Shown: piece by piece, positions 28,783 through 38,760 of the stretch
How positions within the stretch are numbered: the stretch's first letter is position 1
Layout: every line of letters starts with the position of its first letter
Source of the DNA: an uncultured Clostridia bacterium
GTDB lineage: Bacteria > Bacillota > Clostridia > TANB77 > CAG-508
Direction: 5' to 3'
Assembly: GCA_947628115.1 (NCBI GenBank)
Contig: CANQYS010000013.1
Span: forward strand, 1 to 40,407
Length of the DNA: 40,407 bases
Program-made: the position numbers and the translations under genes
The notes under the pieces: generated by a model
Told to the model about the DNA's origin: nothing
What the model saw: the letters and a program-made list of their open reading frames with translations, nothing else
Database searches by the model: none

Positions 28783-31404
28783 ATGAAAATTTTAAACAAT
28801 AAAGTATTTTTAAAAGTGATATGCATAATGCTTGTATTTTTAACTATATTTATTTCTGTAATTCCAAACTATTCTATAGCTACTGATGAAAAGGTAGCAG
28901 ACGAGATTGATACAGAAACAGGAGGAAAGCTATTTAGACCAATATTTAAATTAGCTGCAGGAGTTGGAGATTTGGTGTTAAAAACTTTACAATGGTATTT
29001 TTATGCAGATTTCGATATAAAAGATAATTCAACTGGCGAATTTGATTATAAGTATGGACCAGCTGCAATATTTTCTGGAATAATTCCTGGACTTGATGCA
29101 AACTTTATAAATCCAAGTGAAGAAAAAATTATAGAAAAAGATGTAAAATTTGAAACAGAGATGCTAAGTACAATTTTGGAAAAAAGTGGCGAATTAAAAG
29201 AAGGACCAGATAATTATGCCAGAAAATTATATGGTGTTTTTGATACGAATGTAGGAACAACAAAGAAAAAAATTTTAAAAAAATACAAAAAGGACTATAA
29301 TTATGATCAAGGACAAGTAGTGTCAATTGATGCTCAAGCAATAGATAATATAAAAAAACAAAATCAAACAGCATTAAGTACTCAGGAAATAGAAAACATT
29401 GAAACAGCATGGAGTATAATTAATGGTGATAACATTGAAATATATATTGTTGTTAATACACAAACAACGATAACAGAATCTAATTTACAACAAACAGTTA
29501 ATAAATCCTTAATGCTATTTTTATATAAAGATACTATTGACAACCTTAATAATTCTTTGCAAAATGCAGGAAAAGTAGTAGGGGAAGCTACTAATATAGG
29601 AACAAAGACTTCCACAGCCAAAGAACTACAGAAAACAATATCAAAATGGTATAAAGCACTAAGGTTAATCGCATTAGTCGGATTATTATCAGTACTTGTA
29701 TATGTCGGAATTAGAATAATAATTTCATCAACAGGACAAGAAAAAGCAAAATATAAAAAAATGATAGTTGATTGGTTAGCAGCAATATGCATATTATTTA
29801 TATTGCAATATATAATGGCATTTACTATGAATATAGTTGACGATATTTTGGATATATTTAAGGATAATAAGAATATAATAAGTGGAAGAGTTGTTGATGC
29901 AGACGGAGTAATACAAGATCCAGGAACTGATGTGTTGTTATCTTCTATTAGGGGAGAAATTAACACATCTGATGCGTATTCTAATATATTTAGTAGTTTA
30001 GTAATATATTTAGTATTAGTAATATATTCGGTAATATTTACAATACATTATTTAAAAAGATTAGTATATTTAGCATTTTTCACAATGATAGCGCCATTAA
30101 TAGCATTAACATATCCATTGGATAAAATAAAAGATGGACAAGCACAAGCATTTGGAATGTGGATAAAAGAATATATATTTAATGCTTTAATTCCAGTAAT
30201 GCATATAGTATTATATTCAATATTTGTAGGATCAGCTATGGATTTTGCAAAAACAAATCCAATATATGCATTAGTATGCATAGGATTTTTAATTCCAGCA
30301 GAGAAGTTCTTTAGAAAAATGTTTGGATTTGACAAAGCGACAACAAGTGGACAACTTGGAGCTGCAGCCGGTGGAGCAATGGTAATGAATGCAATTAATA
30401 AAATAAGCCATGGAGGAGGCTCAGGTTCAGGGGGAGCAAAATCATCATCTTCACCAAAAACTAACAATAATAGATCAGGATATATTCCAGCTCCAGGAGC
30501 AGATCCACAACAAAATAATCCACAACAAAATAATCCACAACAAAATAATCCACAACAAAATAATCCACAGCAAAATAATCCACAGCAAAATAATCCACAA
30601 CAAAATAATCCGCAGCAAAATAATCCGCAACAAAATAATCCACAGCAAAATAATCCAAGTACTTTTACTGCATTAGGTAATACATATAAAACTGGTCGAC
30701 CAAAACCAAAACCTAGAATTTCTGGAAGATTACGTGGATTAAAAGGCGTAGCAGGTAGATATATTAATAGAGGAACTGGAAGAAAACTGGCAATGGGTGC
30801 TGGAAGATTAGCAAGGAAAGGATTAGTAGGAGCAGCAGGAGCAGCAGCCTTAGGAACATTTGGACTAGCAGCAGGAATTGCAACAGGAGATTTAAGCAAA
30901 GTGGCACAATATACAGGAGCAGCAGGAGCAGTAGGTTTTAGTGCAGCAAATAAAGTAGGAAATAAATTAACTGAAGTTGAAAAAGCTAATAGAGAAACAT
31001 ATAAAGAAAATAAATGGGGAACAGATGAATATAACATAAGAGAACAAACAAAAGAGTTAAACCGTGATCCTGAATTTAGAAAATCATGTAAAGCAGCAGG
31101 ATTAGATGCAGACCAAAGAAAGGACATAATAAGAAAGTGCCATGCTAATGGAATAACAAATCCAGATAGTATAATTGCAGCAACTACTGCATTGGCTGGA
31201 CAGAAACAACAAGGACATAATTGGGGCATAGATGAAACCGTTGCACTTGCAAAAATGAATCAAGGAATGACTAAGTCTTACTGGGGACAACCACAAAATA
31301 GGACCAAATTCATAAATGATTTAACAACACAGCTTGGAGGAGATGGAAATAAAGCAGCACAAGCAGCAGAGATGATAGATTCTATGAAGGGAGATTTAGG
31401 TTAG
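28783..31404 (+). CDS. VirB6/TrbL-like polytopic T4SS channel protein with PQQNN repeats
   Basis: 873 residues. A signal/anchor (residues 8-31), a large extracellular domain (about 35-285), then about five or six membrane helices between residues 290 and 520 (including LRLIALVGLLSVLVYVGIRI and YLALVIYSVIFTIHYL-like segments) match VirB6/TrbL components. The 150-base tandem repeat encodes ten PQQNN units (residues about 575-624). A basic, glycine/alanine-rich segment follows and then a helical cytoplasmic domain ending MIDSMKGDLG. The repeat is a flexible linker. The ribosome binding site is modest. No CGG codon. Confidence 0.8.
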   Translation: MKILNNKVFLKVICIMLVFLTIFISVIPNYSIATDEKVADEIDTETGGKLFRPIFKLAAGVGDLVLKTLQWYFYADFDIKDNSTGEFDYKYGPAAIFSGIIPGLDANFINPSEEKIIEKDVKFETEMLSTILEKSGELKEGPDNYARKLYGVFDTNVGTTKKKILKKYKKDYNYDQGQVVSIDAQAIDNIKKQNQTALSTQEIENIETAWSIINGDNIEIYIVVNTQTTITESNLQQTVNKSLMLFLYKDTIDNLNNSLQNAGKVVGEATNIGTKTSTAKELQKTISKWYKALRLIALVGLLSVLVYVGIRIIISSTGQEKAKYKKMIVDWLAAICILFILQYIMAFTMNIVDDILDIFKDNKNIISGRVVDADGVIQDPGTDVLLSSIRGEINTSDAYSNIFSSLVIYLVLVIYSVIFTIHYLKRLVYLAFFTMIAPLIALTYPLDKIKDGQAQAFGMWIKEYIFNALIPVMHIVLYSIFVGSAMDFAKTNPIYALVCIGFLIPAEKFFRKMFGFDKATTSGQLGAAAGGAMVMNAINKISHGGGSGSGGAKSSSSPKTNNNRSGYIPAPGADPQQNNPQQNNPQQNNPQQNNPQQNNPQQNNPQQNNPQQNNPQQNNPQQNNPSTFTALGNTYKTGRPKPKPRISGRLRGLKGVAGRYINRGTGRKLAMGAGRLARKGLVGAAGAAALGTFGLAAGIATGDLSKVAQYTGAAGAVGFSAANKVGNKLTEVEKANRETYKENKWGTDEYNIREQTKELNRDPEFRKSCKAAGLDADQRKDIIRKCHANGITNPDSIIAATTALAGQKQQGHNWGIDETVALAKMNQGMTKSYWGQPQNRTKFINDLTTQLGGDGNKAAQAAEMIDSMKGDLG
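30505..30654 (+). repeat. Ten tandem 15-bp repeats (PQQNN)
   Basis: Ten copies of CC(A/G)CA(A/G)CAAAATAAT, differing only at the third base of the first two codons. All are in frame inside the VirB6-like gene. Copy number is likely to vary between strains by replication slippage without frame loss. Confidence 0.95.
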
Positions 31405-31413
31405 GAGATAAAG

Positions 31414-32349
31414 GTGAACAAATTAATTAGATGGTATAACAAAAACCGAAAAATATTTTGGCTTTCAATTGTAATATCTATAATAGTTATTAGCTTGCCA
31501 AGAGCATTAAACCAATATGCTAAAGATAAAAATAATGTAGGTAGTAGTATGAATAATACTACTACTTATGATAATACAAATTATTCTGTTATTTCGCAAG
31601 AAACTATAAAAGAAGAAACAAATGAAGAGAATAATAATATAATTAATACTTTTATTGATTATTGCAATAATCGAGAAACAGAAAATGCCTACCAATTATT
31701 AACAAACCAATGCAAAGAAAAATTATATCCAACATTAGATGATTTTGTAAATAAATACTATAACAGAATTTTCGGGGATAAGAAATCTTATAGTATTCAA
31801 GCATGGTTTTCAAATAACAATTATTATACATATAAAATAAATTTTAAAGAAGATATGCTATCTACTGGTAATGCTAATTCATCATCAATAGAAGATTATT
31901 ATACAATTGTATACGAAAATGGTAATTATAAATTAAATATAAATAGCTATATTGGAAGTATAGAAATAGATAAATCAGCAGAAACGGATGATATAAAAAT
32001 TTCAGTTATAAGTAAAGATATTTTTATAGATTACGAAATTTATAATATAAATGTAGAAAGTAAAATAGGTAAATCTATTTTATTAGATAGCTTAGAAAAT
32101 ACAAATACTATGTATTTAGAAGATAGTAGTGGATTACATTATGATGCATATAGCCACGAAATAGTAAGAGAAGAATTACGAGTAAGAGCAATAAAAGATG
32201 TAAGTATAAAATTTAATAAAAAATATACTACAGAAAGAAAAATAACAAAAATTGTTTTTGAAGATATTATATTAGATTATAACAATTATATTACATATAG
32301 CAACAAATCAGAATTTGACAATAGAACAAGTGTAAAAATAGAGTTATAA
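31414..32349 (+). CDS. Membrane-anchored NTF2-like protein (VirB8/TcpC-like role)
   Basis: 311 residues starting with GTG at 31414 after AGGAGATAAAG. One N-terminal membrane helix (residues 14-29) is followed by an Asn-rich linker, an NTF2-like domain (IINTFIDYCNNRETENAYQL, then PTLDDFVNKYYNR) and a second beta-rich domain. One helix plus NTF2-like domains is the plan of VirB8-type proteins, as in TcpC. The family assignment is structural inference, not sequence recognition. Confidence 0.62.
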   Translation: MNKLIRWYNKNRKIFWLSIVISIIVISLPRALNQYAKDKNNVGSSMNNTTTYDNTNYSVISQETIKEETNEENNNIINTFIDYCNNRETENAYQLLTNQCKEKLYPTLDDFVNKYYNRIFGDKKSYSIQAWFSNNNYYTYKINFKEDMLSTGNANSSSIEDYYTIVYENGNYKLNINSYIGSIEIDKSAETDDIKISVISKDIFIDYEIYNINVESKIGKSILLDSLENTNTMYLEDSSGLHYDAYSHEIVREELRVRAIKDVSIKFNKKYTTERKITKIVFEDIILDYNNYITYSNKSEFDNRTSVKIEL

Positions 32350-32377
32350 TATTTCCTTAGCAAAAGAGGTGAGAATT

Positions 32378-35227
32378 ATGACTGATGAAGATAGACAGTA
32401 TAAGGAAAAAATGAAAAATGGAATTGAGCAGCTTAATGATAAAGCAGAAGAGAAAGCAAAAAAAGAACGAATAAAAAAAATAATTAAAATAATAGGTATT
32501 AAAGGAATTGCAATAGGTATTGTAATAGCAATTACTGCAGGGTTATTATCAGTTGTTTTTTTCGCAGCAGCTTTGGATTTTAATGATTGTGATACAAAAA
32601 CTAAAGCAACCTCAGCAAAAGCAGAGGCCTTTGGAGATGAAGCATTGGATACAATTTTAACTTTAGAAAATGGAAGCTATAAAATTAATTATGATGGAAA
32701 AACAGGAAAAGACGCAATAGAAGCAAAATTAGAAGATGCTAATATGAATTTTGAGGACTTTAATGATAATGAGATAAATTGTTTATATAATTGTCTAAAA
32801 GCAGAGTGGGCAACAACTTATCCTAATTTAGGAGGCTCAGTTGATAATAAAGATGTAGATAGTGACTATGTTCAAGGTGTAATAACATTTTCAAGAGAAA
32901 GTAAAGGAGGAAACAGAACTTCTCTTACATATGTACCATATGAGGAATTTCAGAATAAAACTGGAGATGATGCATTAAAATATTTTAGCATGAAAGATGG
33001 TAATATAATTATTTATGGATGGAGTAGTTATGAAGTTAAATATGATAAATCTTCTTCCATGCCAGATGATATAAAAGCACAATATAATGATATCGATAGA
33101 CAAATTACTCTGCAAGAAACTACAATAGATTATAAAAGTATGATAGGTATACATACAGTACCTTTTGAACTTTTATTATCATTATTGGTTAATACAGAAG
33201 ATGTAGATTTTGTAAATGATCTTGCAGATTTAGCTTTTGACAGTACAATAGAAATTACCATATATGATAATACAACTAAAACAACTACAGTTGAAACAGT
33301 AAAAACAACAGAAGTTACAGAATTTAAAAAAATTATTGAATATACTACAACTGGTACTTCAGTAAGTAGCGGAGATACAATGTTTACTAATTTCCCGGTG
33401 ACAGAATATATTAATTCTAAAGATGTAGATAGACTTGAGTATACTTTAACAACTACAACAACTAATGAAAGTAATAGTTATATTATAGGTTTAACAAGTG
33501 TTAAATCTTGGATTGCAAATATAAGTAATAAATATGAAATTAAGAAAGAAGATAAGAGCGAAAACTTAGGAACACAAGATGCACCTATTGAAGAAGGAAC
33601 ATATGATTTGGAGCCTTATGATATATATACAGGAGATAGAGAGGTTTTGAATTTTCAATCAACAAAAACATATGATGTAGAAAACCTTGCAGGAGGAGGA
33701 CCTATACATATTGAATGCGTTATTAATTCTGCAAAAAAACAAGGAACTATGACCCGTTACACACAGTTAACTAAGAATGAATCTACAACAACAAAATGGT
33801 CATATGAAGCAGGTAATAAGCAGGTTTCAGAAGTGGGAGAACAGTTTGCAGAAGTATATGATAAACATCCTAAAGCACAAGGTAATTTAGATACTGTTGC
33901 TTCATGGCTTTTTGATTTACTTGATGATACCGAATCTACAGTAGATTATGTTTCAATTATGAAATATTTACTATTTGTATGTACTGGAGATAGTTATGGA
34001 GTAACTGAGGATGATATATTAGAGTTATTAGAGTCAAATATGAATATGATTTCTGTTTCTAAAGTTAATGGAAATATATTAGCGGAATATATAAAACGAT
34101 GGGAAAATTATTCGTTAGCTGATTATATGAATGGAGAGGGAAATTATGATAGTGTAAAAAAATATGTTACTGAAGATAGGCAATATTATAAATCTTATTA
34201 TGTAAATTCTGTATGCAACTTTTCATATGGACTAAGTATATCAGCAGCAGATTATACAGAATTATTTAAAAAATTTGGTTTAGGTGATCCTAAGAATTAT
34301 TTTACCGAAGGATCTAAAGCTGAAGTAGATAAAATTGATAGTGTTTATGCTGAAGTAATACTGAATATGAGAGATTTAGTAGTTAACGAAGTAGAGAAGG
34401 CTGGAATTAACTTAACATCTGAGCAGATAGATGCATTAACTGTAGTAAGATATCAGTGGGGAAATATTGGTAATTTTTCAGAGGCATATAAAAATGCTAA
34501 TGGAGATATGAATAAATTTAAAGAAAGTTTTTTTGTTTATAATGCAGATAGATCAAAAGGATGGCCATATATATCAAGTAATGGTGCGAGTGATTATGAA
34601 AGAAGTAGAAAAACAGCAAATTTTAAATTGTTTAGTGAGGGTATATATACAGATATACATGGAAATATAATTCAAAAAGGTTCAGGTTCTAGTGCTGGAT
34701 CAGGAGATATATTTGAAATGTTAACTTTTGGTAAAAAGGCTTTTGGTAAAGACCTAGATGGAGCAAAAAGAGTTGGAGTAATTTCATCAAATTTTAGTGG
34801 ATTTTCTGGTGCATGGTGTTCTGTATATGCATTTAGTTTATATGAGCATGCAGGATTTATTACATTGGAAGAGGCAAATTCTTTAGCTAATCCTGAAAAA
34901 GGATTAACATATGCAGGGTATTGGCAACGTATGGATAACTTTAAACATTACAATGGGTATGTTAATAATAGAGTTATAGGCGATATAAATTATAAACCAC
35001 AGCCTGGGGATCTTATATTATATTCAGATGGTACATGGAATACAGCTACTCACGTTGGAGTGATTTATGAAGTTACTGGAAGTGCAATAAAAACAATTGA
35101 AGGTAATAGTACCGGAGGTAAATGTGCAATAAAAAGTAGAAGCAATTATAAAATAGGATTTACTATTGATACAAATTGGATTATTATGGGGTATTTTTCT
35201 TTAAATAGTTTTTTAGGTAGTAAATAA
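32378..35227 (+). CDS. T4SS peptidoglycan hydrolase with lysozyme-like and CHAP domains
   Basis: About 949 residues; ATG at 32378 is chosen over an in-frame GTG at 32369, which overlaps the ribosome binding site AGAGGTGAG. A cytoplasmic charged stretch and one membrane helix (residues about 38-65) precede a long extracellular region. Residues about 640-770 (LTSEQIDALTVVRYQWGNIG, YERSRKTANFKLFSEGIY) resemble a GH24-type lysozyme. The C-terminal CHAP domain has its Cys in GAWCSVYAFSLYEHAG and its His in ATHVGVIYEV, followed by IEGNSTGG. This is the VirB1-like enzyme that opens the wall for the channel. Confidence 0.82.
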   Translation: MTDEDRQYKEKMKNGIEQLNDKAEEKAKKERIKKIIKIIGIKGIAIGIVIAITAGLLSVVFFAAALDFNDCDTKTKATSAKAEAFGDEALDTILTLENGSYKINYDGKTGKDAIEAKLEDANMNFEDFNDNEINCLYNCLKAEWATTYPNLGGSVDNKDVDSDYVQGVITFSRESKGGNRTSLTYVPYEEFQNKTGDDALKYFSMKDGNIIIYGWSSYEVKYDKSSSMPDDIKAQYNDIDRQITLQETTIDYKSMIGIHTVPFELLLSLLVNTEDVDFVNDLADLAFDSTIEITIYDNTTKTTTVETVKTTEVTEFKKIIEYTTTGTSVSSGDTMFTNFPVTEYINSKDVDRLEYTLTTTTTNESNSYIIGLTSVKSWIANISNKYEIKKEDKSENLGTQDAPIEEGTYDLEPYDIYTGDREVLNFQSTKTYDVENLAGGGPIHIECVINSAKKQGTMTRYTQLTKNESTTTKWSYEAGNKQVSEVGEQFAEVYDKHPKAQGNLDTVASWLFDLLDDTESTVDYVSIMKYLLFVCTGDSYGVTEDDILELLESNMNMISVSKVNGNILAEYIKRWENYSLADYMNGEGNYDSVKKYVTEDRQYYKSYYVNSVCNFSYGLSISAADYTELFKKFGLGDPKNYFTEGSKAEVDKIDSVYAEVILNMRDLVVNEVEKAGINLTSEQIDALTVVRYQWGNIGNFSEAYKNANGDMNKFKESFFVYNADRSKGWPYISSNGASDYERSRKTANFKLFSEGIYTDIHGNIIQKGSGSSAGSGDIFEMLTFGKKAFGKDLDGAKRVGVISSNFSGFSGAWCSVYAFSLYEHAGFITLEEANSLANPEKGLTYAGYWQRMDNFKHYNGYVNNRVIGDINYKPQPGDLILYSDGTWNTATHVGVIYEVTGSAIKTIEGNSTGGKCAIKSRSNYKIGFTIDTNWIIMGYFSLNSFLGSK

Positions 35228-35252
35228 TTAATACTATGTGGAGAGTGAATTT

Positions 35253-36554
35253 ATGAAAAAAATAAAAGTAGCTATTGTTGTATTAATACTAATAACTATA
35301 TGTATCAGCATGATTTTAATAAAAAGAATTATAGAGGAAAAAGAGCAAGAAGAATATAATATAAATCATGATAAAATATTAGAACAAGTTTCAGAAGTAG
35401 AAGATAAAGAAGACGATAAACTAGTTAACTTAAGTTTTAAATCTGATTATTTTACAATTAAGAATAATATAGATGAATATATTAAATGTGTAAACTTTAT
35501 AAATATAAATTCATCAGATGAAAATATAAATAGAATTTATGAAAAATTAGATGATGAGTATATAAAGCTATATAATATAACAAAAAATAATGTACAAGAT
35601 TTTTATTCAAATTATGGAACTAATAATGAATTCTTTATAGATAAAGTACTTGTTAAAGATATAAATCAAATGGTAAATATATATATAATATATGGAAGAT
35701 TAATAGACAAAACAAATTATACTAGTAAAGATTATGGATTTATAATGCAAAGCGATATAGCAAATAATTCTTATTCATTAATATTATATGATTATATGAA
35801 AGAAAAAAAATTAATAAATTTAAATGAGGGAGATACAATAGCTTTTCAAGCAAAAGATAGTATAGAAGCTAAGCAGTATAATACTTTTAGTAACGAATTA
35901 CATACAGACGAAGAACTGGTAAAAGAATATTTTAATAAATTAGCTAATGATATAAAATATGATAGAAATCATTTATATGAAATGTTAAATCAAGATTATA
36001 AGCAAAAAAAATTTGAATCCATAGATAAATTTAGTAACTATATAAACAAATTAAGTGAAAAAGAGTTAGATTTAAGTGAATATACAATAGATGAAGAAAA
36101 TGGATTGTACATATGTAAGGATACATCTGAAAGATACTATGTATTTAGTATAAATAGTATTTTAGAATATACAGTTATGTTAGATACATATACAGTAAAT
36201 TTACCAGAGTTTATAGATAAATATAATTCAACAACAGATCAAGGTAGAGTAATACTTAATATAGATAAGTTCTTTAAATCAGTAAATGACGACAGTTACT
36301 ATTATGCATATAATTGCTTGTCTGATGGATTTAAAAATAATTACTTTAAAACATTAGAAGATTTTGAAAAATATATGAATAATAATTTATTTAATAACAA
36401 CAAAATAGAATATGAAGATTTTGAAGAAGAAGCAGGATTATATAAATATACAATTGAAATTATAAATTTAGATGATGAAAATCAAAAAATAGAAAAAACT
36501 ATAATTATGAAACTAAATGAAGGAACGGATTTTGAGATGTCGTTTAATGTATAA
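35253..36554 (+). CDS. Membrane-anchored protein with three NTF2-like repeats
   Basis: 433 residues; ATG at 35253 follows GGAGAG. An N-terminal helix (residues 5-25) anchors a long extracellular part. Three units share a pattern of Tyr-x-x-Leu-x-x-x-(F/Y)-K, then a short T/S-(L/I)-(E/D)-(K/D)-F helix: YEKLDDEYIKLYNIT; YEMLNQDYKQKKFESIDKF; YNCLSDGFKNNYFKTLEDF. The last is close to YQLL...PTLDDF of the protein at 31414. I infer a duplicated and expanded VirB8-like module in the same envelope complex. Confidence 0.6.
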   Translation: MKKIKVAIVVLILITICISMILIKRIIEEKEQEEYNINHDKILEQVSEVEDKEDDKLVNLSFKSDYFTIKNNIDEYIKCVNFININSSDENINRIYEKLDDEYIKLYNITKNNVQDFYSNYGTNNEFFIDKVLVKDINQMVNIYIIYGRLIDKTNYTSKDYGFIMQSDIANNSYSLILYDYMKEKKLINLNEGDTIAFQAKDSIEAKQYNTFSNELHTDEELVKEYFNKLANDIKYDRNHLYEMLNQDYKQKKFESIDKFSNYINKLSEKELDLSEYTIDEENGLYICKDTSERYYVFSINSILEYTVMLDTYTVNLPEFIDKYNSTTDQGRVILNIDKFFKSVNDDSYYYAYNCLSDGFKNNYFKTLEDFEKYMNNNLFNNNKIEYEDFEEEAGLYKYTIEIINLDDENQKIEKTIIMKLNEGTDFEMSFNV

Positions 36555-36602
36555 TTTGATTTTTTAGTAGAATTATGTTAATATATATTATAGGAGGTTG
36601 TT

Positions 36603-37892
36603 ATGGTAGATTATAAAAAAGAAATTGAAAAAATGATAAATGATATTAAAGCAGAAAATCCTAAAAGAGAAATAGATTTTAGAGAAGATTATGTATTGGA
36701 TGTAAATGGTACTAAAGTTGATGTTTCAATATTAGATATAAAAGAACCGATAGAAAAAGATGATGAAAAAACTAATATAAATAAAATGCAGATTTTATTT
36801 AAAACAAAAGAAGGTTATGTACTAATTGCTGAAGTAACAGAGGATAATGAAATTGATATAAAAGAAGATGGAATGAAACAAGCTGGATTAGATGAAAGAA
36901 TTGGAATAGGCTTACATAACAAGATAGAATTAAGAGAAAAAGATGAAAGAGAAAGAAGTATAAATACTGGAAATGAAGAAAATAATAAAAATAATAAAAA
37001 GAAAGAAACAACAGAAGAAAAGAATAATGGCAATAAAGAAAAAGATGATACCCAAAAACCACAATTATTAAAAAAACAGTCTAATTGGATAAAATTAGAT
37101 TTGAGTGCTGAAGTAGTTAAAGGAAGAACTTTAGGAGAAATTTTAGGATCTAGAGAAGGAGAAGAAGTATATATAGCTCCGGGAAAAGATACATATGATT
37201 ATTCTATAGTTTCAGGCAATGAAAAATCAGGATTTAAAGCACTAGATACATTAGAAAGAACAGAAGGTAGAGCTCCAAACCAAGAAATAATGTCAATAGA
37301 AAGTAACATGGACATGGATGTACATAGTAAACAGTCCCTTACTATGTTTAAATGTAAAGGCAGAAATGATGAAGGATTTACTATTTCAAAACTTGGAAAT
37401 GGAAATGATCAAGTAAGAATAGAGTATTGGAGGAGAGCTTACAAAGATTTATACATGAGTTCCATAGTGCCTCAGGAAAGAGCAGATAGAGGAATAGATA
37501 AACCGAATAAGGAAATAAGGGAACTTATGTCAAAAAAATATTATTCAAGAATGGAATTAACTAAAAAAATGGATACACATGAAGAGATTACTAAAGAAGT
37601 AAACAAACAAAATTTGCCAAATGAGGTAAATCCGGCATCAGACGGAATACAAATTGAGGAATTGGATAGAGAAACTTTTAGAGAAAGATTAATAGAAAAT
37701 ATAGTGAAGGATGAAATGGGGACAGGAAAGCAGATGCCTGGAAGAGAAGGATACATAAGAGAAAAAGCAGAGAAAATGGCAGATAAAATATTGGATGAAA
37801 ATAAAGATTATGAAGTAGCAAAAAGGGAAACTTTTGGAGAAAGAGATGAAGGTGGACAAACACCCGATGAAAAAAGAAATAAAGGAGAATAA
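36603..37892 (+). CDS. Hypothetical protein at the end of the T4SS operon
   Basis: 429 residues, hydrophilic and highly charged, with no signal or membrane segment. An N-terminal alpha/beta domain (residues 1-105) is followed by a Lys/Glu/Asn-rich linker (about 110-150). A central domain (NWIKLDLSAEVVKGRTLGEI ... YWRRAYKDLYMSS) and a helical charged C-terminus (FRERLIENIVKDEMGTGKQ) complete it. I recognise no family. Its place as the last gene suggests a cytoplasmic partner or a secreted substrate of the system. AGGAGG precedes the ATG. Confidence 0.65.
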   Translation: MVDYKKEIEKMINDIKAENPKREIDFREDYVLDVNGTKVDVSILDIKEPIEKDDEKTNINKMQILFKTKEGYVLIAEVTEDNEIDIKEDGMKQAGLDERIGIGLHNKIELREKDERERSINTGNEENNKNNKKKETTEEKNNGNKEKDDTQKPQLLKKQSNWIKLDLSAEVVKGRTLGEILGSREGEEVYIAPGKDTYDYSIVSGNEKSGFKALDTLERTEGRAPNQEIMSIESNMDMDVHSKQSLTMFKCKGRNDEGFTISKLGNGNDQVRIEYWRRAYKDLYMSSIVPQERADRGIDKPNKEIRELMSKKYYSRMELTKKMDTHEEITKEVNKQNLPNEVNPASDGIQIEELDRETFRERLIENIVKDEMGTGKQMPGREGYIREKAEKMADKILDENKDYEVAKRETFGERDEGGQTPDEKRNKGE

Positions 37893-37928
37893 ATTAAAGC
37901 TTAAAAAATATAAAAATAATTTATGTAT

Positions 37929-37967
37929 AAACTCCTAAAAATAGATAAAACTATTTTTAGGAGTTTT
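37929..37967 (+). terminator. Terminator of the T4SS operon
   Basis: AAACTCCTAAAAATAG pairs with CTATTTTTAGGAGTTT around ATAAAA, followed by TATTATTT. Confidence 0.9.
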
Positions 37968-38009
37968 ATTATTTAAAACAAATTAAAATACTCGAATGGA
38001 GGCTTTAAA

Positions 38010-38747
38010 ATGAAAAAAATAAAAATATTTTTGTGTAGTTTAATTTTTTTAGTTTTAATAGGTATTGTAAATATAAGCACAGCAATGACTCATTACCAAA
38101 CAGTTGGAACACCAACAGGATTAGTTACAGCAAGCGCTTTAAATGTAAGGCAAGGACCGGGAACTTGGTATAAAATTGTAACAACAGTAAATAAAAACGA
38201 ATATATAAGAATATTTGCAAAAATAGGAGATTGGTATGTTATACAAACAGATAATGACAATATAGGAGCAGTTAGTAGTGAATATGTAAGACTAATATAT
38301 CCAAATACTTCAAGTAATCAAAATAAAGGTAGTAGTGGAACAAGTAATACAACAACTTCTGAACTTACAGCAAATGAACAAGAAGTATTTGATTTAATAA
38401 ATGCAAAAAGAGTAGCAAATGGTTTATCTGCATTAAAAATAGATGATGAATTACAAAATGTTGCAAGAATAAAAGCACAAGATATGGTAGATAATAATTA
38501 TTTTTCTCACACTTCACCAATATATGGTTCTCCTTTTGATATGATAAAAAGTTTTGGAATTAGTTATAAAACGGCAGGTGAGAATATAGCAGGTAATTCT
38601 AGCAATAGTGGGGCAGTTAATGCATGGATGAATTCTGCAGGGCATAAAGCAAACATTTTAAACAGCAGTTTTAATTATACAGGAATAGGTGTAGTAAGTA
38701 GTTCTAAATATGGTAAAATATATGTTCAAATGTTTATGGGAAAATAA
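38010..38747 (+). CDS. Secreted SH3b-CAP domain protein
   Basis: 245 residues. A signal peptide (residues 1-26) is followed by a bacterial SH3 domain (GLVTASALNVRQGPGTWYKI) for wall binding, a Ser/Thr/Asn linker and a C-terminal CAP/SCP domain (NEQEVFDLINAKRVANGLSA, FSHTSPIYG, GENIAG, WMNSAGHKANIL). The two CAP histidines are present. It resembles the YkwD/SafA-type proteins found in spore formers, whose exact role is unsettled. GGAGG precedes the ATG. No CGG codon. Confidence 0.9.
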   Translation: MKKIKIFLCSLIFLVLIGIVNISTAMTHYQTVGTPTGLVTASALNVRQGPGTWYKIVTTVNKNEYIRIFAKIGDWYVIQTDNDNIGAVSSEYVRLIYPNTSSNQNKGSSGTSNTTTSELTANEQEVFDLINAKRVANGLSALKIDDELQNVARIKAQDMVDNNYFSHTSPIYGSPFDMIKSFGISYKTAGENIAGNSSNSGAVNAWMNSAGHKANILNSSFNYTGIGVVSSSKYGKIYVQMFMGK

Positions 38748-38760
38748 AATAAATCTAATT

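Noticed and set aside
30505-30654. CRISPR array
   Set aside because: The 15-bp units are contiguous, without spacers, and in frame in a coding gene.
30048-31229. Minus-strand open frame with repeated GLFCC units opposite the VirB6-like gene
   Set aside because: The repeat is the complement of the PQQNN tandem repeat; no start signals, and the plus-strand gene is well supported.
23622-37892. Complete integrative conjugative element
   Set aside because: No integrase, relaxase, coupling protein, attachment repeats or tRNA target are seen in the window.
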